Source of the DNA: Actinospineispora spinosispora DSM 44797
GTDB taxonomy: Bacteria; Actinomycetota; Actinomycetes; Mycobacteriales; Pseudonocardiaceae
Direction of reading: 5' to 3'
NCBI RefSeq assembly: GCF_000429025.1
Contig: NZ_AUBB01000021.1
Coordinates: 234,273-298,272 of the forward strand
Length of the DNA stretch: 64,000 nt
Part shown: positions 1-18,899 of the stretch, in pieces
Position numbering within the stretch: the stretch's first letter is position 1
Layout of the letters: the number at the start of each line of letters is the position of its first letter
Notes under the pieces: model-generated
What the model was told of the DNA's origin: nothing
The model's database searches: none
The model's input: the letters and a program-made list of their open reading frames with translations, nothing else
Position numbers and translations under genes: made by a program

Positions 1-1792
1 TGTTCGGGATAGCTCGGTTCGAGCGGCACGTACGCGCCGCCGCTCTTGAGCACCGCCAGCAACGCGACCACCAGGTTCGTCGAGCGTTCGGCATGGACTC
101 CGACCAGGCTTTCGGGTGCCACGCCCGCCTCGACGAGCCGGCAGGCGAGCCGTTCGGCGCGGTCGTCGAGGGCGCGGTAGGTGAGCTCGTCGCCGTCGAA
201 GGCCACGGCCACCCGGTCCGGGGTTCGTGTCACCTGCGCCTCCACGTACTCGTGCAGGAGCCTCGGCCGCCCGAAGTCCACGGCGGTGTCGTTGAACTCG
301 ACGACAACCCGGCGGCGTTCCTCCTCGTCCAGCAGCGGGATCGCGGAGACCGCGAGCCGGGGGTCGGCCGTCACCGCGACCAGCACATTCGTGAGGTGCC
401 GCGACAGGCGGGAGACGCTTGCCTCGTCCCAGAGGTCGGTGTTGTACTCGAACGTCGCGGTCCAGGTGTCACCCACCGCCATGAGCTGCAGCCAGAGGTC
501 GAACTTCGAGGTCCCGGTGTGGACCTCGTCGAGTGTGGTGTCGAGCCCGGCGAACGACGTGCGTTCCAGAGGAGCGTTCTGCACCACCATCATGACCTGG
601 AACAACGGGTTCCGGCTCAGGTCCCGTTCCGGGGCGAGCGAGTTGACGAGCTCCTCGAACGGGACCTCCTGATGTGCGTACGCCTCGAGCGTCCGCGTCC
701 GGATGCGAGTGAGCAGCTCCTCGAAGGACGGGTCGCCGGACAGGTCGGTGCGCAGGACGATGGTGTTCGAGAAGTACCCGATGAGCTCTTCGGTCTCGAC
801 CGGGATGCGGTTGGCGATCGGTGAGCCGACCGCGATGTCCTCCTGACCGCTGTAGCGCGACAGAAGGGTGGTGAACGCGGCGAGGAAGAACATGTACGGC
901 GTGACATCGGCCCGCCGGCACATCTCGTGCACGGCCTCGGTGAGCGACCGGGGCAGTTCCACCTCCAGACGGGCGCCTCGGAAACGCTGCACCGGGGGCC
1001 GGGGACGGTCGGTGGGCAGCGTCAGTGAGGCGAGCCCGGCCAGCTCCTCGGTCCAGAAGTCGAGGTCGGTTCGGAACGCACCCCGCTCACGCCTGCTCCG
1101 CTGCCACTCCGCGAAGTCGCCGTACTGGATGGGCAGCTCGGCGAGTGGGCTCTCCGCGCCGTGGGTGAACGCGCGGTAGAGGGCGATCAGCTCCCGGTTC
1201 AGGACCCCGAGTGACCAGCCGTCGGACACGATGTGGTGCAGCGTGAGCTGAAAGAAGTGCTCGTCCGGGGTGAGACGAACCAGCCGGGCCGCGAACAGGG
1301 GTCCCTGGTCGAGTGGGAACAGCCTCGCCGCCTCGGCCCGCAGCAGCTCCCGCGCTCGTTCGCCGCGCGTCGCGGGGTCGGAGTCACACAGGTCGTCGGT
1401 CGGCAGCGTCGGCTCGAACGGAGGCGCGATCACCTGGCGGGCCCGGCCGTCGGCGCTCGGGAACGTGGCGCGCAGGCTGTCGTGGCGCCGGACCACCTCG
1501 GTCAAAGCGCGGTGCAGTGCCGCGCGGTCCAGCGGCCCCACGAGCTGAAAGGCGACGGAGACGTTGTAGGCGGGCGTACCCGGAATGAGCTGTTCGAGAT
1601 ACCAGATGCGTTCCTGCGTCGAGGACAACGGCGCCTCGTCGCGCCCGGTCCGACGGACGATTGTCGTGGTGCCCGACCGCGTGCGGCCACTCGTCCAGCG
1701 CTCGAGGAGGGCGCGTTTCGCGGGGGACATCTCGTCGAGGCTCGGCCGGGAGTCTCGCTGCGCCATCGTCATCTCCTGGAGGTCGTGCTCGG

Positions 1793-1796
<4 letters not shown>
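1..1796 (-). CDS. Nonribosomal peptide synthetase, N-terminal part (C-A...), cut by window edge
   Basis: About 598 residues of a peptide synthetase are present; the rest lies beyond position 1. After a short N-terminal linker (residues 20-50) comes a condensation domain with an intact HHIVSDG active-site motif at residues 187-193. From about residue 520 an adenylation domain begins, with the early core motifs LTYRAL and LKSGGAYVPLE. The substrate-specificity residues of the A domain are outside the window, so the amino acid cannot be predicted. The ATG overlaps the stop of the upstream PKS as ATGA, which implies translational coupling. The C domain should condense the acyl chain on the PKS's terminal carrier with the aminoacyl unit activated here. 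Family assignment is secure; the domains after A are unknown. Confidence 0.93.
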
Positions 1797-8920
<7,124 letters not shown>

Positions 8921-8924
<4 letters not shown>

Positions 8925-11900
8925 TCGGGTGCCTCCTCCACGATGACGTGCGCGTTCGTGCCGGACACGCCGAACGAGGAGATGCCGGCGCGGCGGGGAC
9001 GTCCGTTCGCGAGCCAGGCGACAGGTTCGGTCAGCAGCCGGACCGTGCCGGGGGACCAGTCGATGTGCGGGGACGGGTTCTGTGCGTGCAACGTCCTGGG
9101 CAGCAGACCGTGGCGCAGCGCGAGGGTCATCTTGATGACGCCCGCGACGCCGGCCGCCGCCTGGGTGTGGCCGATGTTGGACTTGAGACTGCCCAGCCAC
9201 AGCGGGTCCTCGGGAGAACGCCCGTGTCCGTAGGTGGCGAGCAGGGCGTGGGCTTCGATCGGGTCGCCCAGCGCCGTCCCGGTGCCGTGCGCCTCGACCG
9301 CGTCGACGTCGTGGGCGGACAGCCGTGCGCTGTCCAGCGCCTGTCGGATGACGCGTTCCTGCGCCGGACCGTTGGGCGCGGTGAGCCCTTGGCTTCGGCC
9401 GTCCTGGTTGACCGCGGAGCCGCGGACGACCGCGAGCACCGGATGCCGGTTGCGCCGGGCATCGGACAGTCGTTCCAGGAGCAGCATGCCGGCGCCCTCG
9501 GCCCAGCCGGTGCCGCTCGCGTCGGCCGAGAACGCCCGGCAGCGACCGTCCTCGGCCAGCCCACGCTGACGACTGAACGCGACGAACATCGCCGGTGTGG
9601 CCATCACGGTCACTCCACCGGCGAGCGCCAGCGAGACCTCACCTCGGTGAAGGGCCTGGCAGGCCAGGTGGATCGCGACCAGCGATGAGCTGCACGCCGT
9701 GTCCACCGTCATGGTCGGGCCGTGCAGCCCGAAGGTGTAGGCGATCCGTCCCGACGCCACACTCGGTGAGCTGCCCAGCGCGACATAACCCTCCAGGTCG
9801 TCCGGCATGTCGAGCCGGCTGTAGTCGCTGTAGATCACACCGGTGAAGACACCGGTCGGCGAGCCGTCCAGCGACGTGGGATCGATGCCGGCGCGTTCGA
9901 AGGCCTCCCAGGTGGTCTCGAGCAGGAGCCGCTGCTGCGGATCGATCGCCAGTGCCTCACGGCGGCTGATGCCGAAGAACGCGGGGTCGAACTGGTCGGC
10001 GTCGTCGAGGAAACCGCCCTGGTAGGTGACGCTCTTGCCCACGGCATCGGGGTCGGGGTCGTGGAGATCGGCGGCCCAGCCGCGATCGCCGGGAAAATCG
10101 GAGATCACGTCTCGGCCGGCACCCAGCAGCTCCCACAGGTCTTCGGGGGTCCGTACCCCACCGGGGAACCGGCAGCCGACGGACACGATCGCGATCGCCT
10201 CGTCATCGACCCCTTCGGTGACCTGGGCGGGAGAACGACCTTCCGGTTCCGCCGGACCGGTACCGGTCAGCCGCGTGTCGAGGAAACGGACGAGTGCCTC
10301 GGGCGTCGGATGGTCGAACAGGAGAGTGGCGGGCAGCCGCCATGGGGCCATCGCGTCGAGACGGTTGCGTAGTTCGACGGCCATGAGTGAGTCGAGCCCG
10401 AGTTCCTTGAGTGGCCGGTCGTGATCGAGCCCGCCGTCGGACGACAAGCCGAGGACGGCGGCCGCCTCCACCAGGACGAGGTCGAGCAGCGCGCGATCCC
10501 GCTCGCCGGGAGAGAGGAGCCGCAGCCGTTCGGTGATCGGCGCCGGGGCGCCGGTTCCGGCCGCGACCGGCCGGGAGGCACGACTGCGTTCGGGCAGGTG
10601 CGCCGCGATCAGGACGGCGTCGGGTCGGCGCAGAGCGGCATCGAACAGCGCGAGGCCCTCCGAGTCGGACAGGGCCCGCAGTCCTCGGCGTGCCATCCGA
10701 TCCCGATCGACCCGGGACAGGTGGGCGGTCATCCCGCTCTCCCTGGCCCACAGCCCCCAGTCGAGGGACAGCGCGGGAAGTCCTCGGGTCGCCCGGTGGC
10801 TGGCGAGCGCGTCGAGGAACCGGTTCGCCGCGGCGTAGGCGGCCTGACCGGCGCTGCCGAGCAGCCCGGCGGCCGAGGAGAACAGCACGAAGGCAGACAG
10901 GTCGGTCGTGAGGGTGAGCTCGTGCAGATGGACCGCGGCGTCGAGCTTGGCGCGCAGGACGGTGGCCAGGCGCTCGCGGGTGAGCGACCCGAGCACCCCG
11001 TCCTGGAGTACCCCAGCCGTGTGCACGACGGCGGTGAGTGGGTGGTCGCGCGGGACGTCGGCCAGCACCGCGTCGAGCGCGGAACGAACCGATACGTCGC
11101 AGGCACGAATGGTCACCCGCGCGCCGAGAGCCTCCAGCTCGCCGCGCAGCTCAGCCGCCCCGGGCGCCTCGGGGCCGCGCCGGGACACGAGCAGGAGGTG
11201 CCGGGCGCCGTGTCTCCCGACGAGATGGCGGGCGAAGAGCGCACCCAGTGCACCTGTGCCGCCGGTGATGAGCACCGTGCCGCCGGGCTTGAGTACGCGG
11301 GGGAGGTTCAGGACGATCTTGCCAACGTGCCGGGCCTGGGCGAGCGCTCGGAACGCCTCCGGAGCATCACGGACGTCGCGGCAGGTGAGAGGCGGTGGGC
11401 GGAGCACGCCGCTGTCGAAGAGCGTGATGAGCTCGGCCAGCATCTCCCCGATGCGCTCCGGCCCCGCCTCGAACAGGTCGAACGCGCGATAAGCGACGCC
11501 GGCGTGTGCGCCGGCCACCTCGACCGCATCCCGGATGTCGGTCTTGCCCATCTCGACGAACCGGCCGCCTCGGGGCAGCAGCCGGAGTGAGGCGTCGACG
11601 AACTCACGAGCCAGACTGTTGAGAACGACGTCGACACCGTGACCGTCGGTGGAGCCGAGGAACCGCGGCTCGAAGTCGAGGGTGCGGGACGAGGCGATGG
11701 CCGTGGGCGCGACACCCTGCGCGGCGACCGCGTCCCACTTGCCCGGTCCGGCCGTGGCGAAGACCTCCGCACCCAGATGGTGGGCGATCTGCACGGCCGC
11801 GGTACCCACCCCACCCGCGGCGGCGTGAACGAGGACGCGTTCGCCGGGCCGCAGCCTGGCCAGATCGACCAGGGCGTGGTAGGCGGTGAGGAACACGATC

Positions 11901-14900
11901 GGGACCGAGGCCGCCTCCTGGAACGACCAGCTCGACGGCATGACGGCGACCACGCGTTGATCGGCGATCGCGGTCGGCGCGAACGCGGGGGAGAACAGGC
12001 CCAGCACCCGGTCGCCCACCGCGAGCCCCGAGACGCCTGGCCCGACCTCGGTGACCACCCCCGCGCCCTCGCCGCCGAGGGCGTCGAGCCCACCTGGGTA
12101 CATGCCCAGCGCATCGAGCGCGTCCCGGAAGTTGAGCCCTGCCGCGCGGACCTCGATGCGGACCTGTCCCTCTCCCAGCACGGCACCGGCGCCGGGGTGC
12201 GGCACCAGTGCCAGGCCGTCGAGCGTGCCCCGGCTGGTCGTGGCGAGACACCACGACGACTGCGCCGGTGCGACGAGGCCGTGCTCCGCCGGCGCGAACC
12301 TCGGGACGAAACACCGCCCGTCGCGGAGCGCGACCTCGGGCTCCCCGCTGCTCGCGGCCGCGGTCAGCGCCGCTCGTGACGCGTCGGTGTCGTCGGTGTC
12401 GACCAGCACGACGGTGCGGCCGGGGTTCTCGACCTGCGCGGCACGGACCAGGCCCCAGAGGGGTACATGCGCGAGGTCGGTCAGTTCGTCCGAGTCGCGT
12501 ACCGCGACGGCTCCTCGGGTGACCACCACGAGACGGGAGGTGCCGAGACGCTCGTCGGCAAGCCACGTCCGCATCAGGTCGAGCGCGTCGGCCGTGGCGG
12601 CGTGCGCATCCCCGATGAGGTCCTCGACCTCCGGGCGAGGGAGGAACGGGACCACGAACCCGTCCGGCGGCGCGTCGCTGCGTCCCAGCTGTCGGACGAG
12701 CTCGGCCGAGTCGGTGCAGTGCCGCCAGCTGACGTCCGGCGAGGGGACGGTGACGAGACGCTCGACCCATGCCACCCGCTGGAGCGAGTCACGCTGAGGA
12801 AGCAGCGCTTCGGGTGACGCGGGACGGCAGTGCAGCGCGTCGATGACGGCGACAGGCGAGCCGGCGGAATCGGCGAGGGTAAGAGTCGTCGCGCTACGGC
12901 CCGAGGGCGTGAGACGCGCGCGGAGGTGTGTCGCCCGCACCGCGTGCAGCCGGACACCGGCGAAGGAGAAGGGCAGTTCGACGCCGCTACCGGACCGGAC
13001 TCTGTCCTGGACCAGCGTGTGGAGCACGGCGTCCAGGAGCGCGGGATGGATGGAGAACGCGTGCTCCGGGGCGGCGTCGGGGAGATCGATCTCGGCGAAC
13101 AGCTCGTCCCCGAGCGTCCACGCCCGCGTCAGCCCCTGGAATGCGGGGCCGTAGGTGAGTCCGGCCTCCGCGAGCCGGTCGTACACCCCGGTGAGCTCGA
13201 CGGCTCGGCTCCCCGGAGGAGGCCACGCCGCGGGCTCGACGGGCACGGTCCCGGCGACGGCCGGCTCCAACCTGCCCGTGGCGTGGGTGGTCCAGCCTTG
13301 ATCTCGAGCGTCGTCGGGGCGGCCGTGAATGCTGATCGGCCGGCCGGCTGCCTCGTCCTCCGGCCCGACCGTCAGCTGCAGCTGTACGCCGCCTCGGGCC
13401 GGGAGCGCGAGCGGAACCTCGATCGTGAGCTCGTCGATGCCCCCGAGGCCGACGAGGTCGGCCGCATGGAGGGCCAGCTCGACGAATGCGGTTCCCGGCA
13501 GCACCGCGGTGCCGAACACGTCGTGCCCGGCCAGCCACGGGTGCTCGTCGAGTGACACGTGCCCGGTGAGCAGCGTGCCGCCGGACTCCGCCAACGCGAC
13601 GGCGGTACCGAGGAAGGGATGAGCCACCCGTGACCATCCCTCGGTGTCGCTCGGCGCGGCGTCGGAGATCGCACGGTTGTCGATCCAGAATCGTTCGCGT
13701 TGGAACGCGTAGGTCGGCAGGTCAACGGCTCCCGGCGCGAGTGGCGCGAAGAAGGCGTCCCAGTCGACGGGCACGTCGGCGAGGTGGAGGGCGCCGACAG
13801 CCCCGACGAGTGCATCGACGTCGTCGCGACCCCTGCGCAACGCGGCGACGAACCGCGGCGCCGGTTGCCGATCGGCGAGGATCTCCTGGCCGAGCGCCGA
13901 CAGCACGCCGTGCGGACCGAGCTCCAGGAATGCCGAGGCGCCCTCCCGTTCGAGCGTCTGGACGCCGTCGACGAAACGTGTCGTTCCGCGTACCTGCCGG
14001 ACCCAGTAGCCGGGTGAGGTGATCTCGTCCGCGGAGGCGAGCCGGCCGGTCAGGCTCGAGACGATCGGAATGCGCGGGGGAGCGAAGCGGAGGCGTCCGG
14101 CCACCTCGCCGAAGTCCGCCAGCATCCCGTCCATGTGATGGGAGTGGAACGCATGGCTCACCCGCAGCCGAGAGATCCTGCGCCCCCGGGTTTCGAAGTG
14201 CCCCGCGACGGCGGACACCGCGTCCTCGTCGCCGGACAGGACGGTCGAGGACGGGGCGTTGAGCGCGGCGACGGACACCGGCGGGTTGTCCCACCGGTCG
14301 AGCAGGGCGGCGATCTCGGCCTCCGAGGCCTGCACGGTCACCATGGCCCCGCCGGGCGTGAGGCTCTGCATGAGCCTGCCGCGCGCGGCGACCAGCGTGC
14401 ATGCGTCGTCCAGCGACAGGACGCCGCCGACGTGGGCGGCAGCCAGCTCACCGACCGAATGGCCGAGCAGGAGGTCGGGCTCGACGCCCCAGCTCTCGAA
14501 CAGCCGGAAGAGCGCGATCTCGATCCCGAACAACGCGGGCTGGGTGTATCCGGTCTGATCGAGCAGACCGGCGGTCTCGGACCCCTCCGGGGCGAAGAGC
14601 ACCTCGATCAGCGGGACGGGCAGCTCACCGTCGATCCGGGCACATACCTCGTCGAGCGCGCGGCGGAACGTGGCGAATCTCGGGTAGAGCGTCCGGCCCA
14701 TCACGGCCCGCTGGCTTCCCTGACCGGTGAACAGGGCGGCCAGCTTCCGCCCGGTCGTGCGGCGGACGGAGACGACCGGGGAACGTCCGTCCGCGATCGC
14801 GCGGCACTGGGCGATCCAGTCGGCACGGTCGCTGGCGACGAATGTGGCGCGGCACTCGAAATGGGTACGGGTGGTGGCGAGTGAGTGCGCCACGTCGGCA

Positions 14901-17857
14901 GGCGTGACATCGGGGTGGTCCGTGAGATGCTCGGCGAGCCGGTCGGCCTGTGCCCGAACGGCCGCGACGGTCCGGCCGGACAACAGCGCGGGCACGACAG
15001 GCGCCGGCTCAGCCGGTGGGCGGTACACGCCGACCGTATGGAGCGCGGCGAGAGTCTCGAGGAGCGCCCCGCGTTCGTCCTCGTCGCGGCGGAACGAGCC
15101 GAGGGCGAGGCTCGCCGGACGTGCACCCAGCGCATCGAGGGTCTCGGTCACGGACCGCACGAGGACCGGGTGCGGGCTGAGCTCGACGAACACGGTCGGA
15201 CGCTCATCGGCCAGCCGCGTGACGACCTGGGCGAAGCGAACCGGCCGTCGGAGGTTGCGGACCCAGTAGTCGGCGGTGCATTCGGGACCGGCCAGCTGCC
15301 GCTCGGTCACCGTGGACACCATGCGGGGCCGGTCGACGGCGCTGACGGGTGTCAGGCCGTCCAGGGCCTCGGTGAGGGGTCCGGCGAGCTCGTCCATCTG
15401 CGGGCAGTGCGAGGCGAAGGTGACGTTCACCCGGCTCACCTCGACCCGCTGGTCGTCGAGGGAATGCAGCAGCAGGTCCAGCGCGGCTCGCTCCCCGGAC
15501 ACCACCTGGGAGCGTGGGCTGTTGTACGCGGCGACGGCGAGGTGCTCGCGGTGCCGGTCGATCAACGCGTCGGTGTTGCCGGCCGGCAACGAGACCACCG
15601 CCATACCGCCCTTGCCCGCCATCCGCCGAGCCAGCCGGCTGCGCGCACAGATGACCCGCACCGCGTCCCCGAGACCCAGGATGCCGGCCAGGTGCGCGGC
15701 CGCGACCTCACCCATGCTGTGGCCGACGACCACGTCCGGTTCGACACCCCAGGACTTCCACAGTGCGGCGAGCCCGACCTGGACGGCGAACAGGACCGGT
15801 TGCACCACGGCGAGGTCGTCGAGCCGGGAGTCCGCCTCGGTGCTGACCAGCTCCTCGATGACCGAGAAGCCCGCGACACCGCGTACCTCGGCGTCGCAGG
15901 CACGCAGTGCCGCGCGGAAAGCGGGCTCGGTGCGCAGCAGCGACCGGCCCATGCCGAGCCACTGCGAACCCTGCCCGGGACACACGAAGACGACCTGAGG
16001 CCTGGACTCACCGAGCGCAGTGGCCGGGTGTCGAGCCGCCTGCCTGATACGAGCGAGCAGCTCGTCCCTGTCCTGGGCGACGAAGCCCGCTCGGCAGGGC
16101 CCGTCGTCGACCCGCGCCCGCAGCGCGCTGCTCAGCTCGGCCATGGCGGCGGCACCGTCGGGCAGGTCCGCGACCGTGGGCAGCAGGTCGAGCATCCGCC
16201 GTCGCAGCTGCGCGGGTCCCCCGGCCGACAGGGGGAAGAACCGGGCCTGTGTGCTCATCCCTTCGAGAACGACATGGCAGTTGGTCCCGGAGAAGCCGAA
16301 CGAGCTCACTCCGGCGACCGGCGACTCACCCGGCCAGGGCCAGGCACGTCGCTCACGAGCGACGTCCAGGTTGAGCGCCTCCCACGAGACACGCGGGTTC
16401 GGGGTGTCGAGGTGCAGGTGTTGCGGAATGACTCGGTTCTCGACGGCCAGCGCGGTCTTGATGAACCCCGCGATGCCGGCCGCTGCCTCCAGGTGCCCCA
16501 TGTTCGTCTTGACCGATCCGAGGATCAGCGGCCGGTCCGGCGCCCGGCCCGCGCCCAGTACGGCGCCCACCGCGTTCGCCTCGATGGGATCTCCGAGCAC
16601 GGTGCCGGTGCCGTGCGTCTCGACGTAGTGCACGTGCGACGGCTCGATCCCGGCGTTGCGGTAGGCGGCACGGAGAACGGCCTGCTGCGCGTGCGGGTTC
16701 GGGGCGGTCAGTCCGTTGCTGAACCCGTCGTTGTTCAGCGCGCTGCCCCTGATCACGCACACGACGGGATCGCCGTCCGCGATCGCGCGGGACAGCGGTT
16801 TCAGCACCACCATCCCGGCGCCCTCACCACGCACGTACCCGTCGGCCGACGCGTCGAACGTCTTGCAGCGGCCGTCAGGGGCCATGGCGCCGAACTTGGA
16901 CATGGCGACGGTGCTTGCGGGTGACAGGATCAGACTCACCCCACCGGCCAGCGCCAGCGTGGACTCTCCTCTCCGCAGGCTCTGGCAGGCCAGGTGTATC
17001 GCGACCAGCGAGGACGAGCATGCCGTGTTGACGGTCAGGCTCGGTCCCTCCAGGCCCAACGTGTAGGAGACCCGCCCGGCCAGGACGCTCGTGTCCTGCC
17101 CGGTGGCGGTGTGCGGATCGACCGTGTTCAGGTCACCCGCACCCAGACGCGCGTAGTCGCTCCACATCGCCCCGAGGAACACCCCGGCCGGCGTGCCACG
17201 AAGCGTGCGTGGCGCGAGGCGTGCGTGCTCGAAAGCCTCCCAGACGAGCTCCAGGACCAGTCGCTGCTGCGGGTCCATGTGCGTGGCCTCGCGCGGCGAG
17301 AGACCGAAGAACGCGGGGTCGAACTGGTCGACCTGGTCGAGGAAGCCGCCCCACCTGGTGTTCATCTTGCCGGGAGCACTCAGATCGGGGTCGTAGTGCC
17401 GCTCGACCTCCCACCGATCCGCCGGCACCTCCCGCACCGCGTCGGTGCCCTGGACGAGCAGCTGCCAGAAGGCCGCGATCGACTCGGCGCCCGGGAATCG
17501 GCACGCCATGCCGACCACGGCGATCGGTTCGTCGGCCGCGGTCCGCCGATCATCGGCCGTCGAGGCTCCGGGTGGGGTGAGGGGCGCTTCGAGATGGTGG
17601 AGCAGAGCGTCGAGGGTCGGATGCTCCCAGGCCAGCGTCGCGGGCAGCTCCCGGTCCAACCGGCTCGCCAGACGGCTGACGATGGCGGTCGCCGACGCCG
17701 AGTCGATCCCGTACTCACGGAAGCGCACCGACGGGTCGTACTCGTTCTCGGGAACGCCCGCCGCGCGGGCCAGCTCCGCGCGCAACCACTCTCGGACCCC
17801 GGCGCTGTGCCCGGCCCGCCCGCTGGTCACATCGGGCCCCTGCGCGAGCGTGACCAC
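8921..17857 (-). CDS. Modular type I polyketide synthase, ACP-KS-AT-AT-DH-ER-KR-ACP-KS (loading module and first extension)
   Basis: 2978 residues from a GTG start. The domains seen are: an N-terminal ACP (GIDS, Ser53); KS with Cys280, His415 and His455, a condensing rather than a KSQ-type domain; a first AT with GHSMGE (Ser714) and an atypical FASH motif (814-817); a second AT with GHSVGE (Ser1134) and HAFH (1235-1238), predicting malonyl-CoA; DH (His1445, HxxxGxxxxP); ER with HAAAGGVG near 2011; KR with YAAAN; ACP (GLDSLMA); and a C-terminal KS with TACSSS. An N-terminal ACP followed by two ATs behind one KS resembles myxobacterial loading modules, where one AT selects the starter and the other the extender. 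The first AT keeps the carboxylate-binding Arg (CARSR), which argues for caution about a monocarboxylic starter. The protein ends right after the KS (GTNAHVI) with no docking segment, so module 2 is split across two reading frames. Confidence 0.92.
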
Positions 17858-17996
17858 GAGTGCCGGGTGACGGACCGCATCGTTGCGCGCGCAAGGCTGG
17901 ACATCTCAGGCAGCCTGGTGCCAGCGGATCGACCGGTCCAGCCGATTGGTCCCGGATTCCCGTTCTATGGCTCCCGGTTAACACTGCGCTGACACT
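17858..17996 (-). promoter_or_regulatory. Intergenic gap upstream of the PKS genes
   Basis: This is the only sizeable gap between the flavin-reductase gene and the PKS genes on the same strand, so any dedicated promoter for the assembly line should lie here. I see no convincing -35/-10 pair, palindrome or terminator hairpin. The PKS could therefore be read through from the catabolic operon or carry a weak promoter of its own. Confidence 0.3.
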
Positions 17997-18512
17997 TCAG
18001 AAGAACCAGTGCTCCGGCTCCTCGCCGTGGACGGTCAGGTCCGCGAAGCGGCCGCCCAGGAACGCCAACGGCGCACCCGGGCGGTCGCACACCTGGCGTA
18101 CGTGGCCGATGACCACGACGTGGTCGCCGGCCTCGAAGTGCTGTTCGACGGTGCATTCGAGGTGGGCGAGCGCGTCGGGGACGACCGGGATGCCGTGCTG
18201 GCCGTAGCGCAGGGGCAGCCCTTCGAAGTGGTCGGCTCCACGCCGGGCGAATCGCAGCGCGATCTCCCGTTGCCGCGCGCCCAGGACGTTCACCGCGAAG
18301 CCACCGGCCCTGACCACGGCCTCGGTGGTGCGTGCGCCGGTGGTCAGACACACCAGCAGCAGCGGCGGGTCGAGGGATACCGAGGTCAGCGAGTTGACCG
18401 TCATGCCGTGCGGCTCGTCGCCGTCGAGCACGGTGACGACGGCGACGCCGGTGGCGAACCGGCCGATGGTCCGCCGCATGACCAGGGGATCGACGACGCT
18501 CGGTGCGGACAT
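17997..18512 (-). CDS. Flavin reductase, HpaC-like, small component of a two-component monooxygenase
   Basis: 171 residues of the flavin-reductase-like domain family. Typical features are FATGVAVVTVLDG near the N terminus, the flavin-contacting TVNSLTSVSLDPPLLLVCL stretch and FAVNVLGARQ in the middle. It should reduce FMN or FAD with NAD(P)H and pass free reduced flavin to the HpaB-like oxygenase two genes upstream. The start at 18512 is preferred because AGGAG lies 8 bases upstream; an ATG at 18518 is also possible. It is the last gene of a seven-gene minus-strand operon, 13 bases after the cupin gene. The family is secure; the choice between FMN and FAD is not. Confidence 0.9.
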   Translation of the reverse strand: MSAPSVVDPLVMRRTIGRFATGVAVVTVLDGDEPHGMTVNSLTSVSLDPPLLLVCLTTGARTTEAVVRAGGFAVNVLGARQREIALRFARRGADHFEGLPLRYGQHGIPVVPDALAHLECTVEQHFEAGDHVVVIGHVRQVCDRPGAPLAFLGGRFADLTVHGEEPEHWFF

Positions 18513-18525
18513 GGGCATGGCTCCT

Positions 18526-18873
18526 CTACTGGACGCGGTAGCGGACTTCGAAGGTCGTGACACCCTCGTCGGAGCGCCACGGGCCGTGGCGCATGCCCGG
18601 CGGGCGACAGGCGTACATGCCGGCGGTGAAGGTCTTGCCCAGCTCCAGGTCGGTGAAGGACCCCTCGAGGATGTAGACCTCCTCCCAGAAGTCGTGCACC
18701 TGCACGCCGTTCGGGGTCGAGTCGGCGCCCGGCTCGTAGCGCAGGATGCGCGTGGCGACGCGGGACTCGGGGTCGGCGGCGAGGATCCGTTCCTTGATCT
18801 TCGGGTCGTCTCCGGGGCACAGCGTGTAGTCCACGTCCGTCACGGGGAAGAACTCGTGCTCGGGTTTTGCCAT
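18526..18873 (-). CDS. Cupin-domain protein
   Basis: 115 residues forming a single small beta-barrel cupin. The second half carries the usual pattern: VQVHDFWEEVYILEGSF, then a glycine-rich turn and PPGMRHGPW. His and Glu residues in these segments could bind a metal. AAGAGG stands 7 bases before the ATG. It lies between the oxygenase and flavin-reductase genes, so it probably serves the same pathway, either as a small metal-dependent dioxygenase or isomerase or as a regulator of substrate level. The exact reaction cannot be inferred. Confidence 0.8.
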   Translation of the reverse strand: MAKPEHEFFPVTDVDYTLCPGDDPKIKERILAADPESRVATRILRYEPGADSTPNGVQVHDFWEEVYILEGSFTDLELGKTFTAGMYACRPPGMRHGPWRSDEGVTTFEVRYRVQ

Positions 18874-18899
18874 CGTTGACCTCTTCTCGGTCGGGGTGT

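Noticed and set aside
9000..17800. Many plus-strand frames opposite the PKS genes
   Set aside because: They mirror conserved PKS domains on the minus strand and have no homology pattern of their own.
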